Part shown: in pieces, positions 27,904 to 37,223 of the stretch
Layout of the letters: the number at the start of each line of letters is the position of its first letter
How positions within the stretch are numbered: position 1 is the first letter of the stretch
Assembly (NCBI RefSeq): GCF_947493125.1
Contig: NZ_CANLQB010000007.1
Coordinates: 1 to 64,000 of the forward strand
Direction: 5' to 3'
DNA: 64,000 nucleotides
Source of the DNA: an uncultured Roseobacter sp.
Lineage (GTDB): Bacteria > Pseudomonadota > Alphaproteobacteria > Rhodobacterales > Rhodobacteraceae
Notes under the pieces: model-generated
The model's database searches: none
What the model saw: the letters and a program-made list of their open reading frames with translations, nothing else
Told to the model about the DNA's origin: nothing
Made by a program: the position numbers and the translations under genes

Positions 27904-28935
27904 ATGGACGCAATCATCCTGCAAATTCTCAACGGGCTCGACAAAGGCTCGGCCTACGCGCTAATTGCGCTGGGTCTGACACTGATCTTTGGCACGCTCG
28001 GCGTGGTGAACTTCGCCCATGGCGCGCTGTTCATGATCGGCGCCTTCTGTGCGGTCACGCTCAGCCGCATCCTGACGATCAGTCACACGGTGATCGACGA
28101 GACCAAGACCGACTTTCTTGGCAACCCGTTGAAAGTCGACGTTCCCTATCTGTACGACATCTTCGGCCAGGCCACAGGCGATGTGATCATAGACTGGGCG
28201 GTGCCCATCTCGATCCTTTTTGCGATCCCGGTCATGGTCGGTATCGGCTTTGCGATGGAACGCGGGCTGATCAAGCATTTCTATAAGCGCCCGCACGCGG
28301 ACCAGATCCTCGTGACCTTCGGCCTTGCGATCGTGCTGCAGGAGATCATCAAGTATTTCTACGGTGCTAACCCGATCCCCACGCCCGCGCCCGACGCTTT
28401 CCGCGGATCGTTCGATTTCGGCGCGATGCTGGGCTTTGATCCCAACACGATCATTTACCCCTACTGGCGGCTTGTGTACTTCGCCTTTGCTGCCGTGATC
28501 ATCGGCGCGGTCTTTGCCTTCCTGCAGTTCACCACATTCGGAATGGTCGTGCGCGCCGGCATGGCCGACCGCGAGACCGTAGGCCTGCTGGGCATCAACA
28601 TCGACAAGCGCTTCACCATCATGTTCGGCATTGCCGCTGCCGTGGCGGGGCTGGCTGGTGTAATGTACACGCCGATCAATTCGCCGAATTATCACATGGG
28701 CATGGACTTCCTCGTACTCAGTTTCGTGGTGGTCGTTGTGGGCGGCATGGGCTCGCTTTCGGGCGCGGTGCTGGCGGGGTTCCTGCTGGGCATCCTGGAA
28801 AGCTTCGCCTCCATGGCCATCGTGCTCGAGACCCTGCCCGGCATCAACCAGATCATCATCTACCTGGTCGCCATCATCATCTTGCTGACACGTCCCCGGG
28901 GCCTGATGGGCCGCAAGGGCGTGATGGAGGACTAA
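27904..28935 (+). CDS. Branched-chain-type ABC transporter permease, LivH family
   Basis: A 343-residue permease with about eight membrane segments. LivH landmarks are QILNGLDKGSAYALIALGLT at the start, FGTLGVVNFAHGALFMIGAF, MADRETVGLLGINIDKRFT in the cytoplasmic coupling region, and VVVVGGMGSLSGAVLAGFLL. It would form the inner-membrane channel with the LivM-type protein encoded 3 bases downstream. An insert at about residues 70-95 (DETKTDFLGNPLKVDVPYLY) is longer than in the classic LivH and is shared by some roseobacter paralogues. Confidence 0.92.
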   Translation: MDAIILQILNGLDKGSAYALIALGLTLIFGTLGVVNFAHGALFMIGAFCAVTLSRILTISHTVIDETKTDFLGNPLKVDVPYLYDIFGQATGDVIIDWAVPISILFAIPVMVGIGFAMERGLIKHFYKRPHADQILVTFGLAIVLQEIIKYFYGANPIPTPAPDAFRGSFDFGAMLGFDPNTIIYPYWRLVYFAFAAVIIGAVFAFLQFTTFGMVVRAGMADRETVGLLGINIDKRFTIMFGIAAAVAGLAGVMYTPINSPNYHMGMDFLVLSFVVVVVGGMGSLSGAVLAGFLLGILESFASMAIVLETLPGINQIIIYLVAIIILLTRPRGLMGRKGVMED

Positions 28936-28938
28936 GCC

Positions 28939-30135
28939 ATGGGCCTGAACAAAAAAGACGTCACCCTCCTGATCATCGTGGCCATCCTCTGCCTGTTTGC
29001 GCCCTTCATCCTGAACCCATTCCCCGAAGGATCAGCCATGGCGCAGTTCAACGCGGGCTATCCGGACCTGATGCAGCGGCTGGTGATCTTTGGCATCTTT
29101 GCCATCGGTTTCAACATACTCTTTGGTCTCACAGGTTATCTCAGCTTCGGCCACGCGGCCTTCCTCGGCGTCGGCTCTTATGCGGCGATCTGGATGATGA
29201 AGCTGCTGACCATGAACGTGATCCCGGCGATCATCATCTCAGTGCTGGTGGCAGGTCTCTTCTCGCTGCTGGTGGGCTGGATTTCGCTGCGCCGCTCCGG
29301 CATCTACTTCTCGATCCTGACGCTCGCCTTTGCGCAGATGTCCTATTCGCTGGCCTATTCGGTGCTGACGCCGATCACAGGCGGGGAAACCGGGCTGCAG
29401 CCAAAAGTGAACGACCCGCGCATCCTTGATGGCGCTCTGGCCGCTGGCGAGACTCCACGTGCAAACCTCTTTGGCCTGCAAATGAACGAAAGCTATGAGA
29501 TGGCGGTCGGCGGCTGGGTCTTTACCTTCAATGCAGGCTATTACATGGCGGCGGTGGTGATGCTGATCGCCTTCTATATCTCGATCCGCATTTTTCGCTC
29601 GCCCTTTGGCATGATGCTGCGCGCGGTGAAATCGAACCAGCAACGGCTGAACTACACCGGTCTGAATGCGAAACCCTACACGCTGGCGGCCTTCGTGATC
29701 TCGGGCATGTACGCCGGACTCGCCGGTGGTTTGTTGGTGGCCATGGACACGCAGGTGGGCGCGGAACGCATGTTCTGGACGGCCTCGGGTGAAGTCGTTC
29801 TGATGACCATCCTCGGCGGTGCTGGCACGCTGATCGGCCCGGTACTGGGCGCGGGCTTCATCAAATACATGGAAAACATCGTGTCCAAGATCAACAAGTC
29901 GATCCTGGAGCAGTGGTTCGCCTTCATGCCTGACGGGATCGAAGATCTGCTGATCACGCTGGTCTACCCCTTCATCGGCAAGGGCTGGCACCTGACGCTG
30001 GGCATCCTCTTCATGCTGGTGGTGATCTTCCTACCCGGCGGTCTGGTCGAAGGCGGTCAGCGCGTCGGACGGCTCTTCAAGCGAAAGAAGCCTGCGGATG
30101 ACAAGCCTGATGGCAGGACAACCCCGGCGGAGTAA
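28939..30135 (+). CDS. Branched-chain-type ABC transporter permease, LivM family
   Basis: A 398-residue permease. LivM landmarks are [20 protein letters not shown] near residue 65, [20 protein letters not shown] near 120, [20 protein letters not shown] near 225 and [20 protein letters not shown] near 295. The last 20 residues are charged ([12 protein letters not shown]) and cytoplasmic. It pairs with the LivH-type partner 3 bases upstream, and the LivG-type ATPase follows after 11 bases with GGAGAG as ribosome-binding site. Confidence 0.92.
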   Translation: MGLNKKDVTLLIIVAILCLFAPFILNPFPEGSAMAQFNAGYPDLMQRLVIFGIFAIGFNILFGLTGYLSFGHAAFLGVGSYAAIWMMKLLTMNVIPAIIISVLVAGLFSLLVGWISLRRSGIYFSILTLAFAQMSYSLAYSVLTPITGGETGLQPKVNDPRILDGALAAGETPRANLFGLQMNESYEMAVGGWVFTFNAGYYMAAVVMLIAFYISIRIFRSPFGMMLRAVKSNQQRLNYTGLNAKPYTLAAFVISGMYAGLAGGLLVAMDTQVGAERMFWTASGEVVLMTILGGAGTLIGPVLGAGFIKYMENIVSKINKSILEQWFAFMPDGIEDLLITLVYPFIGKGWHLTLGILFMLVVIFLPGGLVEGGQRVGRLFKRKKPADDKPDGRTTPAE

Positions 30136-30146
30136 GGAGAGACGAC

Positions 30147-30911
30147 ATGGGTATTCTCGAAGTCAAGAACGTCGGCAAACGCTTTGGGGGGCTTCAAGCC
30201 CTTGGGGATGTCAACCTGAGCATCGCCGAGAACTCGGTGCATGCGATCATCGGGCCAAATGGCGCGGGCAAATCGACGTTGCTGAATTGTCTGGTGGGCA
30301 AACTCATCCCCGACACCGGCTCGGTGATGTTCGACGGGCAATCGGTACTAGGCCGCAAGCCCTATGAGATCAACCAGATGGGCATTTCCCGGGTGTTCCA
30401 GACGCCCGAGATCTTCGCCGATCTGAGTGTGATGGAAAACATGATGATCCCCTGCTTTGCAAAGCGTGACGGGGCATTTCAGCTCAACGCCATCTCCTCG
30501 ATCCCGTCGCAGCGCGACATGATCGAACGCGCAGAACATATGCTCGAAGACATGAACATGGCGGACAAACGCGAAATGCACGCAGGCTCGCTGTCGCGCG
30601 GCGACAAACGGCGGCTGGAGATCGGCATGTGCCTCAGCCAGGAACCGCGTCTGCTGCTGCTGGACGAGCCCACCGCAGGCATGGCGCGAGCGGATACGAA
30701 CAACACCATCGACCTGCTGAAACAGATCAGCGAGGACCGCGACATCACCATCGCGATCATCGAACATGACATGCACGTGGTGTTCAGCCTCGCCGAGCGG
30801 ATCACCGTGCTGGCGCAGGGCACGCCGCTGGTCGAGGACACACCGGACAACATCAAGGGCAATCCGAAAGTGCGCGAAGCCTATCTGGGCGAAACCCAGG
30901 ACGCCGCATAA
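30147..30911 (+). CDS. Branched-chain-type ABC transporter ATPase, LivG family
   Basis: A 254-residue ATPase with Walker A GPNGAGKST near residue 38, a signature-like segment reading LSRGDKRRLEIGMCL instead of the usual LSxGQQR form, and Walker B LLLLDEPTAGM. The C-terminal VREAYLGE is typical of LivG. It energises uptake together with the LivF-type ATPase downstream. The 117-base gap to that gene carries a strong hairpin, so the two ATPases may not be made in equal amounts. Confidence 0.92.
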   Translation: MGILEVKNVGKRFGGLQALGDVNLSIAENSVHAIIGPNGAGKSTLLNCLVGKLIPDTGSVMFDGQSVLGRKPYEINQMGISRVFQTPEIFADLSVMENMMIPCFAKRDGAFQLNAISSIPSQRDMIERAEHMLEDMNMADKREMHAGSLSRGDKRRLEIGMCLSQEPRLLLLDEPTAGMARADTNNTIDLLKQISEDRDITIAIIEHDMHVVFSLAERITVLAQGTPLVEDTPDNIKGNPKVREAYLGETQDAA

Positions 30912-30924
30912 CCGCTCAATCAGG

Positions 30925-30998
30925 GGTGGCCTGAAAGCCCACCCCACCTGCCGGCACATACGGCAGAACAGGCAGGTGCGGTGGGCTTTCAGGCCACC
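30925..30998. repeat. Long inverted repeat between the two ATPase genes
   Basis: GGTGGCCTGAAAGCCCACC at 30925-30943 is perfectly complementary to 30980-30998. After one C/C mismatch the pairing continues for 8 more bases (CACCTGCC / GGCAGGTG), leaving an 18-base loop at 30953-30970. The 27-pair stem has no T-run. From memory, similar palindromes are scattered in Rhodobacteraceae intergenic DNA, so this may be a REP-like element rather than a dedicated attenuator. Confidence 0.8.
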
Positions 30999-31028
30999 GC
31001 TTCGGGACAGACGACAAGGAGACAGACG

Positions 31029-31784
31029 ATGAACGTAAAGCCAGATTTCTCCAAACACGCAAATAAGGCCGCGACGGCGCCGGCGTTCCTTTCGGTCTGG
31101 GACATGCACGCCTACTACGGCGAGAGCTACATCGTGCAGGGCATCAGCTTCAATGTGCACGAGGGCGAAATCCTCGCCCTGCTGGGCCGCAATGGTGCTG
31201 GCAAGACCTCGACGCTGCGGGCCATCGCAAGGCTCTCCGACCCGGAGGTCAAGCGCGGCGAGATCTGGCTCGACCACCAGCCGCTGCACAGCATGTCGAG
31301 CTATCAGGCATCGCAGTCCGGCCTGGGTCTTGTGCCGGAAGATCGTCGGATCATCGCCGGGCTCACCGTCGAGGAGAACCTGAAGCTCGCCCAGATCGCC
31401 CCACCCATCGGCTGGTCGCTGGAGCGGGTCTATGACCTCTTCCCGCGCCTGCGCGAGCGCCGCACACAGGAAGGTGTGACGCTGTCGGGCGGCGAACAAC
31501 AGATGCTGGCCATCGCCCGGGCGCTCTGCCGTGACATCAAGGTGCTGCTGCTCGATGAGCCCTACGAAGGCCTCGCCCCGGTGATCGTGGACGAGATCGA
31601 AAAGACCCTGCGGGTGATCAAGGAACAGGGCATCACCACGATCCTTGTAGAGCAGAACGCGGTGCGTGCGCTGCAACTGGCCGATCGCGCGGTGATCCTC
31701 GACACAGGCGGGATCGTCTTTGATGGCACTGCGGCGGAAGTGCTCGAGAACAAGGAGCTGCGCGAGGAATATCTGGCGATCTGA
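31029..31784 (+). CDS. Branched-chain-type ABC transporter ATPase, LivF family
   Basis: A 251-residue ATPase with an N-terminal extension of about 20 residues (NVKPDFSKHANKAATAPAF). Walker A is GRNGAGKTS, the signature is LSGGEQQMLAIARAL, Walker B is LLLDEPYEGLAP, and the C-terminus is ELREEYLAI. The Tyr in DEPYEG, where most LivF proteins have Thr or Ser, recurs in some paralogues. The ATG at 31029 has AAGGAG eight bases upstream; the frame extends 16 codons further, but that part lies in the palindrome. Last gene of the operon. Confidence 0.9.
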   Translation: MNVKPDFSKHANKAATAPAFLSVWDMHAYYGESYIVQGISFNVHEGEILALLGRNGAGKTSTLRAIARLSDPEVKRGEIWLDHQPLHSMSSYQASQSGLGLVPEDRRIIAGLTVEENLKLAQIAPPIGWSLERVYDLFPRLRERRTQEGVTLSGGEQQMLAIARALCRDIKVLLLDEPYEGLAPVIVDEIEKTLRVIKEQGITTILVEQNAVRALQLADRAVILDTGGIVFDGTAAEVLENKELREEYLAI

Positions 31785-31801
31785 CCGCGCCCTCGCCACT
31801 A

Positions 31802-31827
31802 CACACCCGCACGCAGATGCGGGTGTG
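31802..31827. terminator. Hairpin between convergent genes
   Basis: CACACCCGCA and TGCGGGTGTG form a perfect 10-base stem around a 6-base loop. It sits in the 51-base space between the convergent livF-type gene and the acyl-CoA synthetase, and could stop transcription from both sides. A T-run is lacking. Confidence 0.6.
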
Positions 31828-31835
31828 CCCGCGCC

Positions 31836-33341
31836 CTAACGAGCGGCCAACAGCGCGCGCAGCTCGGTTTTCAGCACTTTGCCGTAGTTGTTCTTGGGCA
31901 GTGCCTCGATCTGGATGTAGTCCTTGGGCCGCTTGAACCGCGCGATGTTCTCAAGGCAGAGCTGATCCAGCCGCGTCACATCCACCTGCCCAACGACGAA
32001 AGCCACCACCTCCTCGCCCCATTCGGCATGTGGACGACCCACAACGGAAACCTCTTGCACCTGCGGGTCCATCAGCAGCACCTCCTCCACCTCTCGCGGG
32101 TAGATATTGGACCCACCCGAGATGATCATATCCTTCGAGCGGTCCTGCATCGTGACATAGCCGTCAGCATCCATGAAGCCCATGTCACCGGTCATCAGCC
32201 AACCGTTCACCAAAGTCTTGGCCGTGGCCTCCACGTCTTGCCAATAGCCTGGCATTACCGTGTCACCGCGCACCATGATTTCGCCGTGCGTTCCCGGGGG
32301 CAGCGGCTGACCATCTGCATCGCCAATTGCCACCTCGACCGCCGATTGCGCCCGGCCCACCGATTGCAGCCGCGCACGCCAGTTCGGGTGGCTGCGGTCG
32401 GCCACATCGGTGCGGGAGAGGGCCGTGATACCCATGGGGCACTCCCCTTGCCCGTAAATCTGAACGAAGATCGGGCCAAAGTGATCCACGGCGTCGATGA
32501 CGTCGGCGTTGTACATCGGACCACCCGCGTAGACGATGGTGCGCAGGCCGGTGCCGCGCTGGCCAGAGGCCTTGCCCGCTTCGGTCAGGCGCTTGACCAT
32601 CGTGGGCGCAGCAAACGTCTGGACGCTGTCGAACTCCGCTGCGAGGTCAAAGATCTCCGCAGGGTCGAACCCGCCCGAAACCGGGCAAACATGCCGCGCC
32701 CCCGCCCGCACATGCATCATATTGTAAATACCCGCGCCATGGCTCATCGGAGCCGCATAGAGCGTGGCATCCTCGGGCCGCACCACATCGGCATCCTGAA
32801 TGTAGCACAAGCTCATAGCCGTCAGCATCCGGAAGGTCATCATGACACCCTTAGGCTTGCCCGTGGTGCCGGAGGTATAGAAAAGCCAGGCGATATCGGC
32901 GGCGGCCCGTGGCGCGGGGGTCACCACGGGATCATGCGCGCGCATGTGATCAAACTCCGCGCCGGGTGCCACGATCACCGGCACCGTGACCTCCGCGTCG
33001 GTCAGCGTCGCGGCGAGGGGCCTGCTTGCAAAGACCAGAGAGGCACCCGCATCGTCGACAATATAGGCCGCCTCCCGGCCGTGCAGCTTTGCGTTGATCG
33101 GCACGACAACCGCGCCTACGCACCAGATGCCATAGAAGGCGATGAGATACTCGGGGCAGTTGGTCATGAAGAGGGCCACACGGTCGCCCGGCCGCACACC
33201 GCGGGCCTTCAGCGCCCCCGCAACGGCGCGGGCCTGCGCCCAGAACTGCCCATATGTCGCCACCAGGCTGCGCCCGGAATAGAGCGCTGGCCTCTCCGGT
33301 GCCGCCACAGCCGTGCGTTCCAGCCAAAGCGCAAGGTTCAT
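31836..33341 (-). CDS. AMP-forming acyl-CoA synthetase (fatty-acid--CoA ligase family)
   Basis: A 501-residue adenylate-forming enzyme (ANL superfamily) making acyl-CoA from acid, ATP and CoA. It shows the P-loop YTSGTTGKPKG near residue 155, YGQGECPMG as the A5-type motif, TGDMGFMDADGY as the adenine/ribose Asp motif, RSKDMIISGGSNIYPREVE as the hinge and NNYGKVLK with the catalytic Lys near the C-terminus. Chain length is not predictable; medium-chain, aromatic or methylmercaptopropionate ligases all fit. The ATG at 33341 has GGGGGAG at good spacing and gives the normal N-terminus MNLALWLERTA; the longer frame to 33407 is not needed. It converges with the transporter operon and diverges from accB. 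Confidence 0.9.
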   Translation of the reverse strand: MNLALWLERTAVAAPERPALYSGRSLVATYGQFWAQARAVAGALKARGVRPGDRVALFMTNCPEYLIAFYGIWCVGAVVVPINAKLHGREAAYIVDDAGASLVFASRPLAATLTDAEVTVPVIVAPGAEFDHMRAHDPVVTPAPRAAADIAWLFYTSGTTGKPKGVMMTFRMLTAMSLCYIQDADVVRPEDATLYAAPMSHGAGIYNMMHVRAGARHVCPVSGGFDPAEIFDLAAEFDSVQTFAAPTMVKRLTEAGKASGQRGTGLRTIVYAGGPMYNADVIDAVDHFGPIFVQIYGQGECPMGITALSRTDVADRSHPNWRARLQSVGRAQSAVEVAIGDADGQPLPPGTHGEIMVRGDTVMPGYWQDVEATAKTLVNGWLMTGDMGFMDADGYVTMQDRSKDMIISGGSNIYPREVEEVLLMDPQVQEVSVVGRPHAEWGEEVVAFVVGQVDVTRLDQLCLENIARFKRPKDYIQIEALPKNNYGKVLKTELRALLAAR

Positions 33342-33489
33342 ATGAAATCTCCCCCTTCGATCTGAGTTTACGTTGCGAAAGGCGCGCTGCAAGAGGCGGG
33401 TTTTCATGGCAAGACCCTTCCCTTATAACGACACCACAAGAACAAGAGCCGCAGGCAAAAAGGCTCCCCCGGAACGGTCGAGGACTTAC

Positions 33490-33993
33490 ATGACAAAAAA
33501 GAACCATGACGCGGATGTGGCCTTCATTCAGGCCCTGGCCGAATTGCTGCGGGAGAACGATCTGACGGAACTGCAGGTCAAGCGGGACTACGGGGCCGAT
33601 GACAGCCTGAACGTGCGGGTGAGCCGTCACATGCACCAGCAGGTGGTCACCCAAATGGCTGCAGCCGCCCCGGCGCCCGCTGCCCATGTCGAAGCCGCCG
33701 CGGCGCCAAGCGCGCCTGCGCCCGCAGCAGCCGAGAGCAGTGAAGATCCGGCCAACCATCCGGGCGCCGTGACCTCGCCCATGGTGGGCACCGTCTACAT
33801 GCAGCCGGAGCCGGGTGCGGCCTCCTTCATCTCCGTGGGCGCCAGTGTGAACGAGGGTGACACGCTGTTGATCGTCGAGGCGATGAAAACCATGAACCAC
33901 ATTCCCGCCCCGCGCGGGGGCACGGTGAAACGCATCCTCGTGGAAGACGGGGCCGCGGTGGAATTCGGCACACCGCTTGTGATCCTCGAATAG
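33490..33993 (+). CDS. accB: Acetyl-CoA carboxylase biotin carboxyl carrier protein
   Basis: A 167-residue BCCP. Residues 1-55 are the N-terminal helical region ([20 protein letters not shown]), 56-88 an Ala/Pro linker and 90-167 the biotinyl domain with the EAMKTMN motif. Lys133 carries biotin, which moves carboxyl groups from the AccC active site to the carboxyltransferase. The thumb segment ([20 protein letters not shown]) marks an acetyl-CoA carboxylase BCCP rather than other biotinyl carriers. ATG 33490 follows GAGGA. accC starts 9 bases downstream. Confidence 0.96.
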   Translation: MTKKNHDADVAFIQALAELLRENDLTELQVKRDYGADDSLNVRVSRHMHQQVVTQMAAAAPAPAAHVEAAAAPSAPAPAAAESSEDPANHPGAVTSPMVGTVYMQPEPGAASFISVGASVNEGDTLLIVEAMKTMNHIPAPRGGTVKRILVEDGAAVEFGTPLVILE

Positions 33994-34002
33994 GGGGCGC
34001 CC

Positions 34003-35355
34003 ATGTTCAACAAAATCCTGATTGCCAACCGCGGCGAGATCGCCCTGCGCGTGGTGCGCGCGGCGCGCGAGATGGGCATTGCCAGCGTGGCGGTGCATTC
34101 GACCGCGGACAGTGACGCGATGCACGTGCGCATGGCCGATGAGAGCGTCTGCATCGGCCCGCCGTCAAGCACGCAAAGCTATCTCTCGGTGCCTGCGATC
34201 ATCGCCGCCTGCGAGGTGACTGGCGCCGAAGCGATCCACCCCGGCTATGGCTTTCTCTCTGAAAATGCTGGGTTTGTTCAGGTGGTGGAGGACCATGACC
34301 TGACCTTCATCGGCCCCACCGCCGAACACATCCGCATCATGGGTGACAAGATCACTGCCAAGGACACCATGAAGAAGCTGGGGGTGCCGTGCGTACCCGG
34401 CTCGGACGGCGGTGTTGCCTCGTTGGAGGAGGCCAAACGCCTTGGCGAGGAGATCGGCTATCCTGTGATCATCAAGGCCACGGCAGGCGGTGGCGGGCGC
34501 GGCATGAAGGTCGCGCAAACCGCCGATCAGATGGAGAAGGCCTTCCTCACCGCGCGCGCGGAGGGCAAGGCGAACTTCGGTAATGATGAGGTCTATATCG
34601 AGAAATACCTCACCACGCCGCGGCACATCGAAATTCAGGTTTTCGGTGATGGCAAGGGCCGCGCCGTCCATCTGGGGGAGCGCGACTGCTCGCTGCAGCG
34701 GCGTCACCAGAAAGTCTTTGAAGAAGCCCCCGGCCCCTCCATTTCCCCCGAAGAGCGCGCGGCCATCGGCAAGACCTGTGCCGATGCGGTGGCGCGGATC
34801 AACTACATCGGCGCGGGCACCATCGAGTTCCTTTATGAGAACGGTGAGTTCTATTTCATCGAAATGAACACGCGGTTGCAGGTGGAACACCCTGTTACCG
34901 AAGGGATTTTCGGCGTGGACCTCGTGCGCGAACAGATCCGCGTGGCCGCGGGGATGGAGATGTCGTTCCAGCAAGAGGACCTGACCATCAACGGCCACGC
35001 CATCGAAGTGCGCATCAATGCCGAGAAGCTGCCGAACTTCGCCCCCTGCCCTGGTCGGATCACGCAGTATCACGCGCCGGGCGGCCTCGGCGTGCGCATG
35101 GATTCGGCCCTTTATGACGGCTATTCCATCCCGCCCTATTACGACAGCCTGATCGGCAAGCTGATCGTGCATGGGCGCGACCGGCCCGAAGCGCTGGCAC
35201 GGCTCAACCGCGCCTTGGGGGAGTTGATCGTCGACGGCGTCGACACCACCGTGCCGCTCTTCCATGCGCTGCTGCAGGAAGAGGATGTGCTCACCGGTGG
35301 CTACAACATCCACTGGCTGGAGCATTGGCTGGAGACCAATCTCGGCGGCAGCTAG
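34003..35355 (+). CDS. accC: Acetyl-CoA carboxylase biotin carboxylase subunit
   Basis: A 450-residue ATP-grasp enzyme that carboxylates the biotin on AccB. Landmarks are [20 protein letters not shown] at the N-terminus, [28 protein letters not shown] as the ATP-grasp glycine loop, [20 protein letters not shown] and [18 protein letters not shown], with the catalytic Glu/Asn/Arg set. Length is normal for AccC. It forms the usual accBC pair, and aat follows after 4 bases, an arrangement common in the Rhodobacteraceae. Confidence 0.97.
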   Translation: MFNKILIANRGEIALRVVRAAREMGIASVAVHSTADSDAMHVRMADESVCIGPPSSTQSYLSVPAIIAACEVTGAEAIHPGYGFLSENAGFVQVVEDHDLTFIGPTAEHIRIMGDKITAKDTMKKLGVPCVPGSDGGVASLEEAKRLGEEIGYPVIIKATAGGGGRGMKVAQTADQMEKAFLTARAEGKANFGNDEVYIEKYLTTPRHIEIQVFGDGKGRAVHLGERDCSLQRRHQKVFEEAPGPSISPEERAAIGKTCADAVARINYIGAGTIEFLYENGEFYFIEMNTRLQVEHPVTEGIFGVDLVREQIRVAAGMEMSFQQEDLTINGHAIEVRINAEKLPNFAPCPGRITQYHAPGGLGVRMDSALYDGYSIPPYYDSLIGKLIVHGRDRPEALARLNRALGELIVDGVDTTVPLFHALLQEEDVLTGGYNIHWLEHWLETNLGGS

Positions 35356-35359
35356 GCCC

Positions 35360-35992
35360 GTGCGCCTGACCCCGGATGTGCTGATGCAGGGGTATGCCAC
35401 GGGGATCTTTCCGATGGCCGAACACCGCGACGACCCAGAAATCTTCTGGGTAGATCCGCAGCGGCGCGGGGTCATGCCGCTCGATGGCTTCCACGCCTCC
35501 CGATCGCTGCGCCGGGCCATGCGGAACACCGCCTTACGCATTGAAATCAATCAGGATTTCGAAGGTGTCGTCGATGGGTGTGCGGACCGGGTGGACACCT
35601 GGATCAATGAGGAGATCCGGCGGCTTTATCTGGCATTGCATCAACGCGGCAAGGCGCATTCCCTCGAGGTTTGGGAGGAGAATACGCTGGTCGGCGGGGT
35701 CTATGGCGTTGTTCTGGGCGCGGCGTTCTTTGGGGAAAGCATGTTCTCGCGTCGCACGAATGCCTCGAAAATCGCCATGGCCTGCCTCGTGGATCGCCTT
35801 GTCGACGGTGGGTTCAAACTCTTTGATACACAGTTTCTGACGGAGCACCTCGCGTCACTTGGAGGCGTCGAGGTCTCGCGTGCCACCTACCATCGTGCCT
35901 TGGCGATTGCCCAGGATCTGCCAGCAAGCTTTACCGACCCGCCGCTGCGCAGCCCTCAGGAGGTGGTGCAGCGCATGACCCAGAGGTCATAG
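35360..35992 (+). CDS. aat: Leucyl/phenylalanyl-tRNA--protein transferase
   Basis: A 210-residue enzyme that adds Leu or Phe from aminoacyl-tRNA to proteins with N-terminal Arg or Lys, marking them for ClpAP (N-degron pathway). Family motifs are YATGIFPMAE, IFWVDPQRRGVMPLDGFH, LEVWEENTLVGGVYGV, GAAFFGESMFSRRTNASKIA and LFDTQFLTEHLASLGG. It starts with GTG at 35360, four bases after the accC stop, suggesting coupled translation. The 3' end overlaps the convergent DUF2155 gene by 37 bases. Confidence 0.96.
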   Translation: MRLTPDVLMQGYATGIFPMAEHRDDPEIFWVDPQRRGVMPLDGFHASRSLRRAMRNTALRIEINQDFEGVVDGCADRVDTWINEEIRRLYLALHQRGKAHSLEVWEENTLVGGVYGVVLGAAFFGESMFSRRTNASKIAMACLVDRLVDGGFKLFDTQFLTEHLASLGGVEVSRATYHRALAIAQDLPASFTDPPLRSPQEVVQRMTQRS

Positions 35993-36312
35993 CGCGCGTG
36001 GTCCATCGCCGACAGCGCCGGCGCCGAGGCGATCATCCAGCCAGAGAAGACGGTTGAGCCGTCCAGAGCATCCGCAATCTCCAGCGCGGCGAAGGCATCG
36101 CCTGACGGGTTGCCGACGGGGAACCGGCAGGAGTTCAGCGTGATGCGCAGCTGTTCGAAGGCCGCCGTTTGGCCAGATTTCATTTCAATATCATAGACTT
36201 GACCGCTGATCTTATCCAGACCACGGAGAACAACGCCCTCGGCCTCGCTGACCTGCTGCGCCCCCGCGGTTCCGGCCATCAGCCCCATTGTCAGGGCCAG
36301 CCGCAGGATCAT
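35956..36312 (-). CDS. DUF2155 periplasmic protein
   Basis: A 118-residue protein with a cleavable signal peptide (MILRLALTMGLMAGTAGAQQ). The mature part matches DUF2155: AEGVVLRGLDKISGQVYDIE, then LRITLNSCRFPVGNPSGDAF, STVFSGWMIASAPALSAMDH and YDLWVMRC with two conserved Cys. The function is not established; alphaproteobacteria often encode it beside aat and the MlaD- and NDUFA12-like genes, as here. Its start overlaps the end of the upstream gene by four bases, indicating coupled expression. Confidence 0.9.
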   Translation of the reverse strand: MILRLALTMGLMAGTAGAQQVSEAEGVVLRGLDKISGQVYDIEMKSGQTAAFEQLRITLNSCRFPVGNPSGDAFAALEIADALDGSTVFSGWMIASAPALSAMDHARYDLWVMRCTTS

Positions 36313-36755
36313 TCCGACGACCCGCTCACGAATTTCAGAAGCAGGGAGACGAGGCTGACCGCACCCTGCGTGTCTTCGATGGTATCGCCCGGCTCGAAGA
36401 AAAAGGGCGACCCACCGGGCACGATTTCGACGAAGTTGCCGCCGAGCAGCCCTTCGGAGGAAATCACGATGGCGCTGTCATCCGGGATCTCGATCCCCTG
36501 TTGGAGAGCAACGACCGTATCGGCGCGATAGGTTTCGGGGTTCAGGTCGACGTTGGCGACAGTGCCCACGCGCACGCCGGCAAGACGCACATCCGTGCCA
36601 ACGCTGACGCCTTCGAGGCTGCGGAAGCTCGCCTCTAGCGGATAAGTAGTTGAATTTGTTGATAAATCCGCAACCTGACCCGCATAGACGGCAAAGCCGA
36701 CCGCGGCCGCCAGCACGCCCGCTCCAACAAGCACTTCGGTGATGTTCTCTGCCAT
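36309..36755 (-). CDS. MCE-domain (MlaD-like) lipid transport protein
   Basis: A 148-residue protein with one N-terminal membrane helix (VLVGAGVLAAAVGFAVYAGQ) and one MCE domain (YPLEASFRSLEGVSVGTDVR, AGVRVGTVANV, SEGLLGGNFVEIVPGG). MlaD forms a periplasmic hexameric ring that passes phospholipids between the inner membrane and MlaC. The mlaFE and mlaC genes are not here, so it depends on partners elsewhere. It is translationally coupled to the DUF2155 gene (ATGA overlap). Confidence 0.9.
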   Translation of the reverse strand: MAENITEVLVGAGVLAAAVGFAVYAGQVADLSTNSTTYPLEASFRSLEGVSVGTDVRLAGVRVGTVANVDLNPETYRADTVVALQQGIEIPDDSAIVISSEGLLGGNFVEIVPGGSPFFFEPGDTIEDTQGAVSLVSLLLKFVSGSSE

Positions 36756-36758
36756 GGG

Positions 36759-37142
36759 TTACTCCGGAGACCAGGCTTCGTAGTCGCTGCGCGGGGCCGG
36801 ATCACTGCGGCGGATCGAGCCTTTGGGGGCATAGGCGAGCGCCGTGCCGGTCAGGTTCTCCTGATGCGGCTTTTCCCACGCCTTGCGCGGCAGCGGCGCC
36901 TCTGTGGGGGCCGCGTCCCAGGTGTGATGCAGCCAGCCGTGCCATTCCGGATCCACCCGGCTGGCTTCGGCCTCGCCGTTGTAGATCACCCAGCGGCGGC
37001 TCTTGTCCTTGTTTTCATAGAATATATTGCCCTGACTGTCCTCGCCGACCTTCACGCCCTTGCGCCAGGTCCAGAGCTGCGTGTTCAGCGTCTGGCCGTT
37101 CCACCAGGTCACAGCACGCAGGATAGATGTCAGAAGTCCCAT
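36759..37142 (-). CDS. NADH:ubiquinone oxidoreductase NDUFA12-like (B17.2) subunit
   Basis: A 127-residue accessory complex I protein. Diagnostic pieces are [59 protein letters not shown] and [20 protein letters not shown]. Alphaproteobacterial homologues associate with the peripheral arm of complex I; mitochondria inherited the subunit. The ATG at 37142 has GGAGG at good spacing, which favours it over the longer frame starting at 37223. It heads the three-gene unit with the MlaD-like and DUF2155 genes. Confidence 0.94.
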   Translation of the reverse strand: MGLLTSILRAVTWWNGQTLNTQLWTWRKGVKVGEDSQGNIFYENKDKSRRWVIYNGEAEASRVDPEWHGWLHHTWDAAPTEAPLPRKAWEKPHQENLTGTALAYAPKGSIRRSDPAPRSDYEAWSPE

Positions 37143-37223
37143 GGATTGCCTCCGATCACACTCTTGTCTCACATATGGCTGATTGTCGGGTAAACGTCCA
37201 GTTCGATGCGCGGCTTTCCCCAC

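Noticed and set aside
26452-31799. Two minus-strand frames of 490 and 483 codons over the ABC transporter operon
   Set aside because: They are antisense shadows of genes with conserved transporter motifs; the translations are His/Arg/Gln-rich.
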